A stretch of 64,000 bases of DNA, from assembly GCA_944384985.1 (NCBI GenBank), contig CALWVM010000006.1, forward strand, positions 1 to 64,000, in the 5' to 3' direction. A program made the translations under genes and the position numbers. The notes beneath the pieces were generated by a model. The model had not been told where the DNA came from, did not search any database, and saw only the letters and a program-made list of their open reading frames with translations. The stretch comes from an uncultured Clostridia bacterium (GTDB lineage: Bacteria > Bacillota > Clostridia > Oscillospirales > Acutalibacteraceae). Shown piece after piece: positions 26,479 through 34,488 of this stretch (position 1 is its first letter; every line of letters starts with the position of its first letter).

Positions 26479-26512
26479 GCCCCGCGGCGCTTTGGCACTG
26501 TGGGGCTTTTTT
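26479..26512 (+). terminator. terminator after ftsZ
   Basis: A GCCCC/GGGGC stem (26479 onward and 26502-26506), with a G-U-extended interior, is followed by TTTTTT. It closes the dcw cluster. Confidence 0.7.
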
Positions 26513-26519
26513 ATATGAC

Positions 26520-26548
26520 TTGACACGGCGGGTGGAATCTCGTATAGT
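26520..26548 (+). promoter_or_regulatory. promoter of GH4-kinase operon
   Basis: Consensus -35 TTGACA (26520-26525), 17-base spacer, -10 TATAGT (26543-26548), directly after the ftsZ terminator. Confidence 0.8.
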
Positions 26549-26584
26549 GTATCTGTACTATTGGATCAAGAAAAGGGGACCTGT

Positions 26585-27949
26585 ATGAAACTTACAGTCA
26601 TCGGCGGGGGTGGCGTGCGCTCCATGTTTTTGGCAAAAAGCATTGCGCAAAGGGCGTCTGCGCTGCAAATCGACCACCTTTGCTTTATGGACAACGACCC
26701 CCAAAAACTGCGCGTTTACGGCGGTATGGCTAAGCAGGTCGCGGCCCGCCTGTGCCCCACGCTTCAGTTTACACTGACCGAAAACGCCGAAGAAGCCGTG
26801 CGCGATGCGGATTATGTCATCACCACCATCCGCGTGGGCGGCGACGATATGCGCGTGCGCGACGAACGCATCGCACTCGACCGTGGGCTGCTCGGGCAGG
26901 AGACCACAGGCGCCGCAGGCTTTTCCTTTGCTATGCGCAGCGTGCCCGCACTCGTGCAGTATTGCGAGCTGATCCGCAAATACGCAAAGCCCGCCGTCAA
27001 GGTGTTCAATTTCACAAACCCGGCCGGCGTGGTGTCGCAGACGCTGCGCGACATGGGCTACGATTTCACCTATGGCATCTGCGACGCGCCTTCGGGCATG
27101 CTGCGTTCGTTCGCCTTGCTGTACGGCGCCGATCCCGCGAAGATCCGCGGCGAGGTCTATGGACTCAACCATTTGTCCTATTTCAAAAGCATCACGCTTG
27201 ACGGGCGCGAAATATTGCCGGAGCTGATTGAAAACGACGAAGCTTATCAGAAAACGGATATGCGCTATTTTGAAAAGGACTTGCTGCGCGACCGCGGCTG
27301 TGTTTTGAACGAATATCTTTACTATTTCTATTACCGCGAGCAGGCGGTACAAAATATTTTACATGCCAAACAGACGCGCGGCGAACAGATTGCCGAGATC
27401 AACCGCCACATGACCGCCGAGCTTTCTGCGCTGGACCCGGCAACCGATTTTGACGAGTGTTTACGCATCTTCAACCACTGGTATGGCATGCGTGAAAACA
27501 ATTATATGGCGGAGGAAACCGGTATCCGCCGCGAAACGCCGTGGTCGTTCGATATCTATACACCCGATGACGGCGGCTATGCGGGCGTGGCGCTCTCCTT
27601 TATCCGCATTGCCAAAAGCGGCAAACCGGACAGTATGATCCTCTGCGTACCGAACGACGGCGCCATAGACGGGCTTTTCCCAAGCGATGTGGTGGAGATC
27701 ACCTGCGACGTGACGGGCGACCGCTGCACGCCGCACAAAATGGGCAAAGTGGACGAACAGAATCTGGAACTGATTCGCCGTGTCAAAAATTACGAACGTC
27801 TTGCGTCGCTTGCGCTTCGTTCCAAAAGCCGCACGGCGGCGGTGCGCGCGCTGACGCTGCACCCGCTTGTCAACTCCTACTCCTTGGCGAAAGAATTGAC
27901 GGATGCCTACATTGAGCACAACCGGGGGTATAGCGATGGCTGGAAATAG
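26585..27949 (+). CDS. GH4-family NAD-dependent glycosidase
   Basis: This 454-residue enzyme uses the unusual GH4 redox mechanism (NAD+ and a divalent metal). A Rossmann loop G-G-G-G-V-R-S begins at residue 7. F-T-N-P-A-G-V-V near 145 is the family core, C-D-A-P-S-G near 168 carries the metal-binding Cys, and G-L-N-H-L-S-Y-F near 197 carries the metal-binding His. GH4 members usually cleave 6-phospho-alpha- or beta-glucosides or galacturonides. AAGGGG sits 6-7 bases ahead of the ATG. The next gene, a sugar kinase, overlaps its end by 14 bases, so the two surely act together. Confidence 0.9.
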   Translation: MKLTVIGGGGVRSMFLAKSIAQRASALQIDHLCFMDNDPQKLRVYGGMAKQVAARLCPTLQFTLTENAEEAVRDADYVITTIRVGGDDMRVRDERIALDRGLLGQETTGAAGFSFAMRSVPALVQYCELIRKYAKPAVKVFNFTNPAGVVSQTLRDMGYDFTYGICDAPSGMLRSFALLYGADPAKIRGEVYGLNHLSYFKSITLDGREILPELIENDEAYQKTDMRYFEKDLLRDRGCVLNEYLYYFYYREQAVQNILHAKQTRGEQIAEINRHMTAELSALDPATDFDECLRIFNHWYGMRENNYMAEETGIRRETPWSFDIYTPDDGGYAGVALSFIRIAKSGKPDSMILCVPNDGAIDGLFPSDVVEITCDVTGDRCTPHKMGKVDEQNLELIRRVKNYERLASLALRSKSRTAAVRALTLHPLVNSYSLAKELTDAYIEHNRGYSDGWK

Positions 27950-28868
27950 AGTATTTGCGGCAGGGATCGGCAGCACGAATGTCGATCTGCTGTATACCGG
28001 GCTTGCCGCTTTGCCGAACGAGGGCGAAGAGGTCTATTCCGACGGTTTTTCCGTGCAGCTCGGCGGCGGTGTGCCCGCAACGCTTTTACTGCTTTCGAAG
28101 CTTGGTGTGCCGGTGAAGATCGTGACGGAGCTTGGCGACGATCTGTTTTCCCGCTTCGCCCGCGCGCAGTTCTCCGCGCACGGCGCAGAACCGGTCAATC
28201 TGTATGCGGGCGGTGAAATTCCGCTGAATATCTCGTCGTGTCTCATTACCGCGCACGACCGCAGCTTTGTTTCTTTCGGGCATGGCAGCCCCCGTGCAGA
28301 CGTACAGGCACAGCAGACGGCATGGGAAGCCTGCAATGGCGCAAAGGTCGTCCTCATGCAGCCGGGCGGCTTCCTGCCCGTCTATGAAAAGCTGAAAGCG
28401 CAGGGCGCGACCGTGGTTTTTGATTGTGGTTGGAGCGAAGACCTGTCACTTGAAACCTATCGACCCTATCTGGAACTTGCCGATTATTACACCCCGAACC
28501 AGAAAGAGGCGTGCCGCCTTACGAACACAAGCACCCCGCAAGCGGCGGCAAAGGTGCTCGCGCGGTATTTTGACCGCGTGCTTGTAAAGCTCGACCACGA
28601 CGGCTGTCTGGGGCTTGAAAACGGAGAAATGTTCACCGTCGCGCCTGTGCAGTTCGGAAAAGCGGTAGATTCTACGGGCGCGGGGGACGCGTTTTCGTCG
28701 GGGTTTATGTATGGGCTTTATCATGGGTATCCCTTTGCGGACTGCCTGCTTTTGGGTAACATCACGGGCGGCAAATGCGTGAGCGCCGTCGGGTGCCTCG
28801 GCGCGTCCTTAGCGGAAGAAGAATTGCTTGCACGCTTTCGAGAAGAAAAAGAAAAACACCGTGTATAA
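27936..28868 (+). CDS. PfkB-family sugar kinase
   Basis: This 310-residue ribokinase-fold kinase has F-S-V-Q-L-G-G-G near 38 (substrate site) and the catalytic/anion-hole signature D-S-T-G-A-G-D-A-F near 245. It phosphorylates a sugar or nucleoside with ATP; the exact substrate is unknown. The ATG at 27936 lies inside the GH4 gene behind GGGGG. With no phosphotransferase-system genes nearby, it could supply the phospho-sugar for the GH4 enzyme or process its product; that role is inferred. Confidence 0.88.
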   Translation: MAGNRVFAAGIGSTNVDLLYTGLAALPNEGEEVYSDGFSVQLGGGVPATLLLLSKLGVPVKIVTELGDDLFSRFARAQFSAHGAEPVNLYAGGEIPLNISSCLITAHDRSFVSFGHGSPRADVQAQQTAWEACNGAKVVLMQPGGFLPVYEKLKAQGATVVFDCGWSEDLSLETYRPYLELADYYTPNQKEACRLTNTSTPQAAAKVLARYFDRVLVKLDHDGCLGLENGEMFTVAPVQFGKAVDSTGAGDAFSSGFMYGLYHGYPFADCLLLGNITGGKCVSAVGCLGASLAEEELLARFREEKEKHRV

Positions 28869-28881
28869 AATACAATTATAC

Positions 28882-28916
28882 AAAAGCACCGCATCCTTTA
28901 CCGATGCGGTGCTTTT
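28882..28916. terminator. bidirectional terminator
   Basis: A 14-bp stem AAAAGCACCGCATC (28882-28895) pairs with 28903-28916 and is followed by T. It serves the kinase and the convergent esterase gene. Confidence 0.85.
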
Positions 28917-28933
28917 TCTGTACTTTTTACGGA

Positions 28934-29944
28934 TCAGACCGTGTGGCTTTGCAGATATTCATGTATAATCGGCAGCACTTCGTCGTCGTATTCGCCGAAG
29001 ACACTCATGTTGTCGCGGTTGAACCCGTGCCCGGCACCGTCGATCACATGCAGCTCCGCGTGTGCATAGACGTCTGCTGCCCGCTGCGCGTAAGAAAGCG
29101 GTACGACCGGGTCTGCCGACCCGTGCAGGATCAATACGTCACGCGTATAGCCGCGGATATTTTCGTATACGTCGAACCCATACAGTGTGCGCACATATTC
29201 TCGACCGACAGGCATACCCGACATGGCAAAGGCGCTCAGCTGCAAGTCGGAAATCTGGTCCGGGTCCCGAAAGAAATTCGTAATTTGTTCCGCCATGCTG
29301 AATCCGGGATACATTAAAATAAGCCCGCGGATTTCAGTCGGATGCCGCGCCGCTGTGAGCGCGGAGACAAGCCCGCCCTGACTTGTACCCAGCAAAAAAA
29401 TGTTGTCCTTGTCGATCCCATTCATCGCTTGGAATCGGCGCAGCACGGCTTCCAGATCGGAAACCTCCGTAAATACGGTCATTTCGGTTGTTTCCCCGTC
29501 GCTTTTGCTTGCTGTGCTCCCGCCGCAGAAATCAAAACAGTATGCTGCATACCCGTTTTCTGCAAGGTCGATGCAGTAAGCCTGCATGGAAGCATGCGTC
29601 AGAGCAAAACTGTGTGAAAGAAGAACGACGGGCAGCGGGGTGGGCGCATTTTTGGGCAAATACAGCTTGCCGTAAATATCGTTTTCTCCGTTTTTACACC
29701 AAAGCTCCTGCACGGAATAGGCATATGGAATGCCCGCCGCGCGGTCCGGTGCGGTAGCCTGTGCCTGCGGCTGTTGTGCGGCGGTGGTGTCTGCCGTTGT
29801 TGTCGGGACTTGCTCAGCCGTGACGGCGGAAACCGTTGTGCCGGGCGGGGCGGTCACAGAAGCAGATGCCTCCGATTCGTTTGCACAACCGGCAAGCGAA
29901 AGCAAGAAAAGAAGGCCGAGGCTTAAAGCGATTCCCTTTTTCAT
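28934..29944 (-). CDS. alpha/beta hydrolase lipoprotein
   Basis: This 336-residue surface lipoprotein has signal peptide and lipobox L-S-L-A-G-C, then a Thr/Ala/Gln-rich linker of about 50 residues. The alpha/beta hydrolase domain has nucleophile G-T-S-Q-G-G, acid in H-G-S-A-D-P and base in G-A-G-H-G-F. It is probably an esterase of the dienelactone hydrolase/peptidase S9-like type acting outside the cell. The frame opens at 30022, but AAAGGGG and the signal peptide place the start at 29944. The promoter lies at 29994-30022. Confidence 0.85.
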   Translation of the reverse strand: MKKGIALSLGLLFLLSLAGCANESEASASVTAPPGTTVSAVTAEQVPTTTADTTAAQQPQAQATAPDRAAGIPYAYSVQELWCKNGENDIYGKLYLPKNAPTPLPVVLLSHSFALTHASMQAYCIDLAENGYAAYCFDFCGGSTASKSDGETTEMTVFTEVSDLEAVLRRFQAMNGIDKDNIFLLGTSQGGLVSALTAARHPTEIRGLILMYPGFSMAEQITNFFRDPDQISDLQLSAFAMSGMPVGREYVRTLYGFDVYENIRGYTRDVLILHGSADPVVPLSYAQRAADVYAHAELHVIDGAGHGFNRDNMSVFGEYDDEVLPIIHEYLQSHTV

Positions 29945-29993
29945 AGTACCCCTTTCGCCATTTCCAGAAAACAATCCAAATCCGTTCTTCTTC

Positions 29994-30022
29994 ATCATAG
30001 TTTCTGTAAACTGAAAAGTCAA
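29994..30022 (-). promoter_or_regulatory. promoter of the lipoprotein esterase
   Basis: Minus strand: -35 TTGACT (30017-30022), 17-base spacer, -10 TATGAT (29994-29999). Confidence 0.65.
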
Positions 30023-30317
30023 GCGTGGCCGCGTGCAAAGTAAAAGTTCGGAAAAAGTATATTTTTAGATACCAAGCCAAAAATCGGCCTCCGGTTGCCG
30101 TATTGAGCGACCGCTTTGCCGACTTTTCCCCGCGCTTATGAAAAATACAGTGTTCCAAATGCCGCGGAGGGCCGAGGTGTGCAGAAGATGTACGGAAAAA
30201 GCCGACAGTCAGAACGAAAGATGCATTTTAGGGTGCACACGAGGATTCTGACTGTGGAAATGTTTCCGATTTGGCAGGTGTGCTCCTAAGCCAATTTGCA
30301 AAGAATCAATGGAATTA

Positions 30318-30346
30318 TTGACAAAAAAAGATAAAAATGATAAACT
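30318..30346 (+). promoter_or_regulatory. strong promoter without a following ORF
   Basis: Consensus -35 TTGACA (30318-30323), 17-base A-rich spacer, -10 TAAACT (30341-30346). The next start codon is about 350 bases away. Confidence 0.65.
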
Positions 30347-30352
30347 CTTTAC

Positions 30353-30465
30353 AAGAATTTTATGTATTTTTTCTAAAGCGGGTAGAGTGGGGAGAAAATC
30401 AAAGGGCTTATCAATCGACGCTGTATCTGTCCCCAGTCTAATCGGATACAGCGCCGATTTTATGC
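30353..30465 (+). ncRNA. candidate small RNA ending in a long hairpin
   Basis: The predicted transcript is about 110 bases and ends in a stem formed by AATCG-AC-GCTGTATC (30413-30427) with GATACAGC-GC-CGATT (30445-30459), followed by TTATG. A related hairpin occurs in opposite orientation at 31548-31612. No reading frame with a ribosome site is present. The family is unknown. Confidence 0.4.
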
Positions 30466-30694
30466 GATGAATTAACACTTGTTTGCTTTCCGCCGGCAGC
30501 GATTACAAGATACTTGTTTGCACCTCCTAAACGGTATCCGCATGCAGAAGCGGTAACCCGAAGCGGAAAGAGAAACGCACTCGCTGTAAGAACTAACCAT
30601 TTCACAAATGGCGATTTCAGGCTTTTTGTTTTATAGCACAGCTTGCTTTGAAACTGTTGTGCGACTGACGGGCTGACAAGAGGAGGAACCTGTT

Positions 30695-31405
30695 ATGAAA
30701 AGTAAGTATTCGATCCGTCTATATCGTTCGTGGATTTTCTATCTCGCGTGCACGCTGATCCTGTGCATCTCTTTGCTGTCGCTCGGATGGAATTTTTACA
30801 TGCTTGCACGCGTGGGCTTCACAGACATGTTTTTTCCGTATAAAAATGCAGTAATTCCGGAGGAAACGCTGGAATACCTGCAGAGTATATACGGCGATTT
30901 GTTTCTGGGGCAAGCCAACAATAATATGGCGTTTATTGAGGGCGTTATTTCTGTGATCGGCTATGTTGCGAGCCAACTCGAGTTCTTTGCCGTGAGCGTG
31001 CTTTCGGCAATCGGATTGTTCGGCAACCGCCTGTATGTGCGTGCGGACGATACACGCATTTACTTTGCCCCGCGTCTGTTTTTCCGCGTCGCCAAGCGCG
31101 ACATCTGCAGGATCGAGCCGGTTTCGGTGGAAACGCTGGACTTTTGGGAGCGGCTTTCCAGCTGCAACTTCGGCAAAAAATACCTGTATCGTTTTACCTG
31201 CTATGACACGGTGCTGATTCTTTCCTCAAAGGATGAAGCAGGCATGGAAAAGCTCGCGGCGGATATTCGGTCGCGCCATAATTTGACAGAGGAAGAGGAA
31301 TTCGGTGAGGAAGCGAAGCGGTTTACCTGGTGGGAACTCCTGTTTCTTTTGTGGCTCTGCGCGCAGGTCTATTTCACGATCACTTCTTTCATTCAGGGGT
31401 GGTAG
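30695..31405 (+). CDS. hypothetical membrane protein, 236 residues
   Basis: I recognise no family. A helix at about 13-37 starts the protein, a second hydrophobic segment lies at about 80-108, then an 80-residue soluble region (with R-I-Y-F-A-P-R-L-F-F-R-V), and a last helix near the C-terminus preceded by an E-E-E-E-F-G-E-E acidic patch. AGGAGG precedes the ATG. It stands alone between two inverted copies of an RNA/terminator element, which suggests arrival as a cassette. Confidence 0.75.
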   Translation: MKSKYSIRLYRSWIFYLACTLILCISLLSLGWNFYMLARVGFTDMFFPYKNAVIPEETLEYLQSIYGDLFLGQANNNMAFIEGVISVIGYVASQLEFFAVSVLSAIGLFGNRLYVRADDTRIYFAPRLFFRVAKRDICRIEPVSVETLDFWERLSSCNFGKKYLYRFTCYDTVLILSSKDEAGMEKLAADIRSRHNLTEEEEFGEEAKRFTWWELLFLLWLCAQVYFTITSFIQGW

Positions 31406-31547
31406 GGCAGGAAATAGTTCTGTGTTTCGATTTTCTTCATATGTTATTGTTTTTGCAAACTTTCTCCCCATAAAAGCACTTGGTGGATTTCCGGCAATCT
31501 GTTCTCAGACAAAATATTTTATTTTTCTATCAAGCGGATGAAAGGGG

Positions 31548-31612
31548 CAATTCCCTGCAATAAAACGGCGCATCCGACGAATGAAGGACGGATACAGCGC
31601 CTTGCCCTTGCT
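31548..31612 (-). repeat. second copy of the structured RNA/terminator element, inverted
   Basis: On the minus strand this copy reads CGCTGTATCCGTCC...TCGGAT-GCGCCG-TTTTAT, lining up with the plus-strand copy at 30413-30470 (CGCTGTATCTGTCC...TCGGAT-ACA-GCGCCG-ATTTTAT). The GGCGC/GCGCC and ATCC/GGAT arms form a hairpin ending in GTTTTATT. The two copies flank the orphan membrane gene in inverted orientation. Confidence 0.5.
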
Positions 31613-31625
31613 ACATACAAAATAG

Positions 31626-31656
31626 AAACCCTGCATTCGTTGAAAATGCAGGGTTT
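31626..31656 (-). terminator. terminator of the tRNA-Pro/tRNA-Gly unit
   Basis: A 12-bp stem AAACCCTGCATT (31626-31637) pairs with 31645-31656. On the minus strand it follows tRNA-Gly and is trailed by CTATTTT. Confidence 0.75.
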
Positions 31657-31663
31657 TCTCTTC

Positions 31664-31737
31664 TGGAGCGGCTGATGGGAGTCGAACCCACCTGTCAAGC
31701 TTGGGAAGCTTGCATTCTACCGATGAACTACAGCCGC
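31664..31737 (-). tRNA. tRNA-Gly(CCC)
   Basis: A complete cloverleaf: acceptor GCGGCTG pairs with CAGCCGC, anticodon stem CAAGC/GCTTG holds loop TTCCCAA with anticodon CCC, the T-loop is GTTCGAC, the discriminator is T and CCA is encoded (TGG at 31664-31666 on the plus strand). A 9-bp hairpin (31745-31771) separates it from tRNA-Pro. Confidence 0.92.
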
Positions 31738-31776
31738 ATATGCGAATGACGCGGCAAAAGCACGCGTCATTCGATT

Positions 31777-31852
31777 TGGTCCGAGTGGCGAGACTTGAAC
31801 TCACGGCCTCTTGACCCCCAGTCAAGCGCGCTACCAACTGCGCCACACCCGG
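31777..31852 (-). tRNA. tRNA-Pro(GGG)
   Basis: Acceptor CCGGGTG pairs with CACTCGG; the anticodon stem CTTGA/TCAAG encloses CTGGGGG with anticodon GGG; discriminator A and an encoded CCA follow. It is the first tRNA of a two-gene unit with tRNA-Gly. Confidence 0.92.
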
Positions 31853-31893
31853 TTATCCGTGCGTTGCCGAAAGACTCGGCAAACTGCTCGAAT

Positions 31894-31922
31894 ATAGTAG
31901 CACAAGATTCAAAAATTTGCAA
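31894..31922 (-). promoter_or_regulatory. tRNA operon promoter
   Basis: Minus strand: -35 TTGCAA (31917-31922), 17-base spacer, -10 TACTAT (31894-31899). A TTGCCGA/TCGGCAA hairpin lies between it and tRNA-Pro. Confidence 0.65.
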
Positions 31923-32016
31923 GAGGATTTTTGCAAATTTCCGTATTTTTGTGCTTTTCAGTTTTATCAGGGCTTCGTATAGGCAGATTTCGCATGTTCC
32001 CTTTCTCATTTTCAAA

Positions 32017-32045
32017 TTGACAAAGCGGGTGCACGACTTTATACT
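32017..32045 (+). promoter_or_regulatory. promoter of the DUF5054 gene
   Basis: -35 TTGACA (32017-32022), 17-base spacer, -10 TATACT (32040-32045), 52 bases before the start codon. Confidence 0.75.
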
Positions 32046-32097
32046 GAAATTGAAAAAGCGCGCCACCGTTCCAGCGCCGAAAAAAAGGAGCAGTTAT

Positions 32098-34179
32098 ATG
32101 AAAAAGGTCATTGTCGTCTCCAAAACCCATTTGGATCTGGGCTTCACGGATTTTGCAGAAAATATCCGGAAGACCTATCGAAATACCTACATCCCGAACG
32201 CGATTGCGCTTGCGAAAGAGCTCAACACCCCGCAGCGCAAGCGGTTTGTATGGACCACGGGCTCGTGGATTTTGCAGGATACGCTGCAAAGCGGGACACA
32301 AAAACAAAAAGAGACGCTGGCTGCGGCGCTGCAGCGCGGCGATGTTGTGCCGCATGCTCTGCCGTTTACCACGCATACCGAGCTTTTAGATGCGGACACG
32401 ATGGAGTACGGGCTGTCTATTGTGGAAAAGCTCGACAAATTGCGCGGCAGAAAAACCGTCGCCGCCAAAATGACCGACGTGCCCGGGCACACAAAGGCGC
32501 TCGTGCCCCTGCTTGCGAAGCACGGCGTCAAGCTGCTGCACATCGGGGTCAACGGCGCGTCCGCGCTCGCAAAAGTCCCGCCGTGCTTTTTGTGGAAATG
32601 CGGCGGCGCGGAAGTGGTCGTGATCTATTCGGGCGACTACGGCGGCGCATTCCAGTGCTCTTTGGTAGAGGAAGTCCTGTATTTTGACCACACCCTTGAC
32701 AATCACGGTACGCCGAGCGCGGATCATATCCGCAAAAAGCTTGGCGAACTTGAAAAGCAATTTCCCGGCTACACGGTCGAAGCGGGCACGATGGACGAGA
32801 TGGCGGAAATCCTCTGGGCGCGGCGGCATGATCTGCCTGTTGTGACCGAAGAGATCGGCGATACCTGGATCCACGGCAGCGCCGCCGACCCATACAAATC
32901 CGCCGCTCTGCGCGAACTGATGGCGCGCAAAAGAAAGTGGCTTGCCGACGGCTCCATGACGCGGGAAAGTGCAGAATACGCCGGGTTTAGCGACGCGCTG
33001 TTGTGCATTGCCGAGCACACCTGCGGTATGGATATGAAAAAATATTTCTCCGACTATGAGCATTATTTAAAACCGGATTTCGAAGCCGCGCGCAAAAAAG
33101 ACTGTGTACATGTGCGCCATCCGTTTCGCGATTTCCCGCAGAATTTTTTGGTGGTAATAGGACGGCTTGCGCATGAAAAAAAGCCCTGTTCGTACAGCAC
33201 CATGGAGAAAAGCTGGGCGGAGCAGCGCGCCTATGTGCAAAAGGCTTTGGAAGCTCTTTCGCCCGCGCACAAAAAAGAAGCGCGGTCTGCGCTCGCTGCA
33301 CTTCGTCCCGAGCAGCCCGAAAAAATAACAAAGACCGCCCCGCTGCAGGCAGGCGCGCCGCTTGCCTGCGGCAAATGGCGGCTCCGGCTCAACGATTTCG
33401 GCGGTATCGAAAGCCTGACCTGCAACGGAAAAGAGGTCTTGCGCCAAAACGACCGCCCCCTTTGCGAGTACCGTTCCTTCGGAGCGGGAGACTATGACTA
33501 CTGGCTGCAGCACTATACCCGCAACATCAAAGAAACCTATACCTGGGCAGTGGGGGATTTTGCCCGTCCGCTTTTGCGCTATGTCTCAGGCAAATACCCG
33601 ACGGGCAGATTTCCTTATACCTGCACGGCTTCGTCCGCACCGCAGGTCACAGCCGACGCGGCACAGATCACACTGCATTTGACCTGCGATAAAACGGCAT
33701 GCGAACAGCTCGGCGCGCCGCGGCTCGTGCAGGTTATCTACCGGCTGGCCGATGCAGGGCTTCAAATGGAAGTGTCGTGGTTCGGCAAGGATGCCAACCG
33801 CCTGACGGAAGCGTTTTATCTGCATATGTTCCCGGCCATCGGGGATTTTACCGTCCGCAAGCTCGGCACATCCCTTTCACCGTTTGATGTAGTCTCCATG
33901 GGCTCACGCAGCTTGCACGCCGTCGAGCGCGCAAACTTACAAACCGCGGACGGAACGTTTGAGCTTTGCAGCCGTCACGCGCCGCTGTTGTGTTTGGGGC
34001 AGGGCAAAATTTTGGAGTTCGACAACAAAACGGAGGATATCGAACGCGACGGGATCACCTACATCTTGCACGACAATGTCTGGGGCACGAATTTCCCGCT
34101 GTGGTATTCGGACAATGCGCGCTTTGTGTTTACCGTGCGCGAAGCGGGAGACGATACAGAAGAAGATCAAAAATTCTAA
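32098..34179 (+). CDS. DUF5054 protein, GH38-like glycosidase fold
   Basis: This 693-residue protein opens with V-I-V-V-S-K-T-H-L-D-L-G-F-T-D, the H-x-D metal-binding start of GH38-type alpha-mannosidase domains. It also has P-G-H-T-K near 130 and G-D-Y-G-G-A near 182. The second half is beta-rich, as in the GH38 C-terminal sandwich. It lacks a signal peptide, so it should be cytoplasmic. The family is annotated DUF5054; glycosidase activity is an inference from the fold. AAAAGGAG and the promoter fix the ATG at 32098, although the frame opens at 31795 across tRNA sequence. Confidence 0.82.
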   Translation: MKKVIVVSKTHLDLGFTDFAENIRKTYRNTYIPNAIALAKELNTPQRKRFVWTTGSWILQDTLQSGTQKQKETLAAALQRGDVVPHALPFTTHTELLDADTMEYGLSIVEKLDKLRGRKTVAAKMTDVPGHTKALVPLLAKHGVKLLHIGVNGASALAKVPPCFLWKCGGAEVVVIYSGDYGGAFQCSLVEEVLYFDHTLDNHGTPSADHIRKKLGELEKQFPGYTVEAGTMDEMAEILWARRHDLPVVTEEIGDTWIHGSAADPYKSAALRELMARKRKWLADGSMTRESAEYAGFSDALLCIAEHTCGMDMKKYFSDYEHYLKPDFEAARKKDCVHVRHPFRDFPQNFLVVIGRLAHEKKPCSYSTMEKSWAEQRAYVQKALEALSPAHKKEARSALAALRPEQPEKITKTAPLQAGAPLACGKWRLRLNDFGGIESLTCNGKEVLRQNDRPLCEYRSFGAGDYDYWLQHYTRNIKETYTWAVGDFARPLLRYVSGKYPTGRFPYTCTASSAPQVTADAAQITLHLTCDKTACEQLGAPRLVQVIYRLADAGLQMEVSWFGKDANRLTEAFYLHMFPAIGDFTVRKLGTSLSPFDVVSMGSRSLHAVERANLQTADGTFELCSRHAPLLCLGQGKILEFDNKTEDIERDGITYILHDNVWGTNFPLWYSDNARFVFTVREAGDDTEEDQKF

Positions 34180-34187
34180 AAAACGAA

Positions 34188-34216
34188 TTGACAAAACCCG
34201 CGCCGCGTGGTAGAAT
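34188..34216 (+). promoter_or_regulatory. promoter of the 31-codon gene
   Basis: Consensus -35 TTGACA (34188-34193), 17-base spacer, -10 TAGAAT (34211-34216), 40 bases before the small ATG. Confidence 0.75.
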
Positions 34217-34255
34217 TTAAAAAATTTGCGCGGCGCGCGGAAAGGAAGCAAAACG

Positions 34256-34351
34256 ATGCACGGCGTTTTTCCGGGATTCACAAAATCGGCGTATGGTTTT
34301 CCCTTTTCCTGTAAAGGCGTTGTTTTCGTTTCTGCTTTTTCGTATTTTTAG
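34256..34351 (+). CDS. Phe-rich 31-residue peptide (leader or small protein)
   Basis: ATG at 34256 follows AAAGGAAG by 7 bases and opens a 31-codon frame ending TAG at 34349-34351. The peptide starts M-H-G-V-F-P-G-F-T-K-S-A-Y-G-F-P-F and has seven Phe, two Tyr and few charges. Its own promoter lies upstream, and a terminator hairpin begins 8 bases past the stop. This is the architecture of an attenuation leader, yet the following carA has a separate promoter. It may be a Phe-sensing leader, a tiny membrane-active peptide or a remnant. I recognise no named family. Confidence 0.5.
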   Translation: MHGVFPGFTKSAYGFPFSCKGVVFVSAFSYF

Positions 34352-34358
34352 ATTTTTC

Positions 34359-34387
34359 AGCGGCGGTTTTACCGTCGCTTGTTTTTT
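34359..34387 (+). terminator. terminator after the 31-codon gene
   Basis: AGCGGCGGT (34359-34367) pairs with ACCGTCGCT (34371-34379, one G-U) and is followed by TGTTTTTT. Confidence 0.75.
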
Positions 34388-34416
34388 GCGTGCGGCAAAA
34401 ATCCGGCTGCGTCCGG

Positions 34417-34445
34417 TTGAAATCTACAGGATAGTATGTTACAAT
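34417..34445 (+). promoter_or_regulatory. carAB promoter
   Basis: -35 TTGAAA (34417-34422), 17-base spacer, -10 TACAAT (34440-34445), downstream of the terminator and about 40 bases before carA. Confidence 0.7.
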
Positions 34446-34488
34446 AAACTGTTGAAATGTGTGTATTCGGAAAGGATCGGTGAAGGCT

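Larger units (their letters stand above)
30023..30694. other. long intergenic region with one small-RNA candidate
   Basis: No credible coding frame lies in these 672 bases. It contains the promoter and RNA element listed separately at 30318-30465. A perfect minus-strand Shine-Dalgarno-like run at 30521-30531 has no start codon behind it. A CCATTT-CAC-AAATGG hairpin lies just before the next gene. Confidence 0.5.

Noticed and set aside
30521..30531. Perfect minus-strand Shine-Dalgarno TTTAGGAGGTG
   Set aside because: No ATG, GTG or TTG giving more than a couple of codons lies within 15 bases downstream on that strand, so no gene can be assigned.
31795..32097. N-terminal extension of the DUF5054 frame across tRNA-Pro
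   Set aside because: The extension reads through a tRNA gene and a promoter; the ATG at 32098 has AAAAGGAG and matches the family start.
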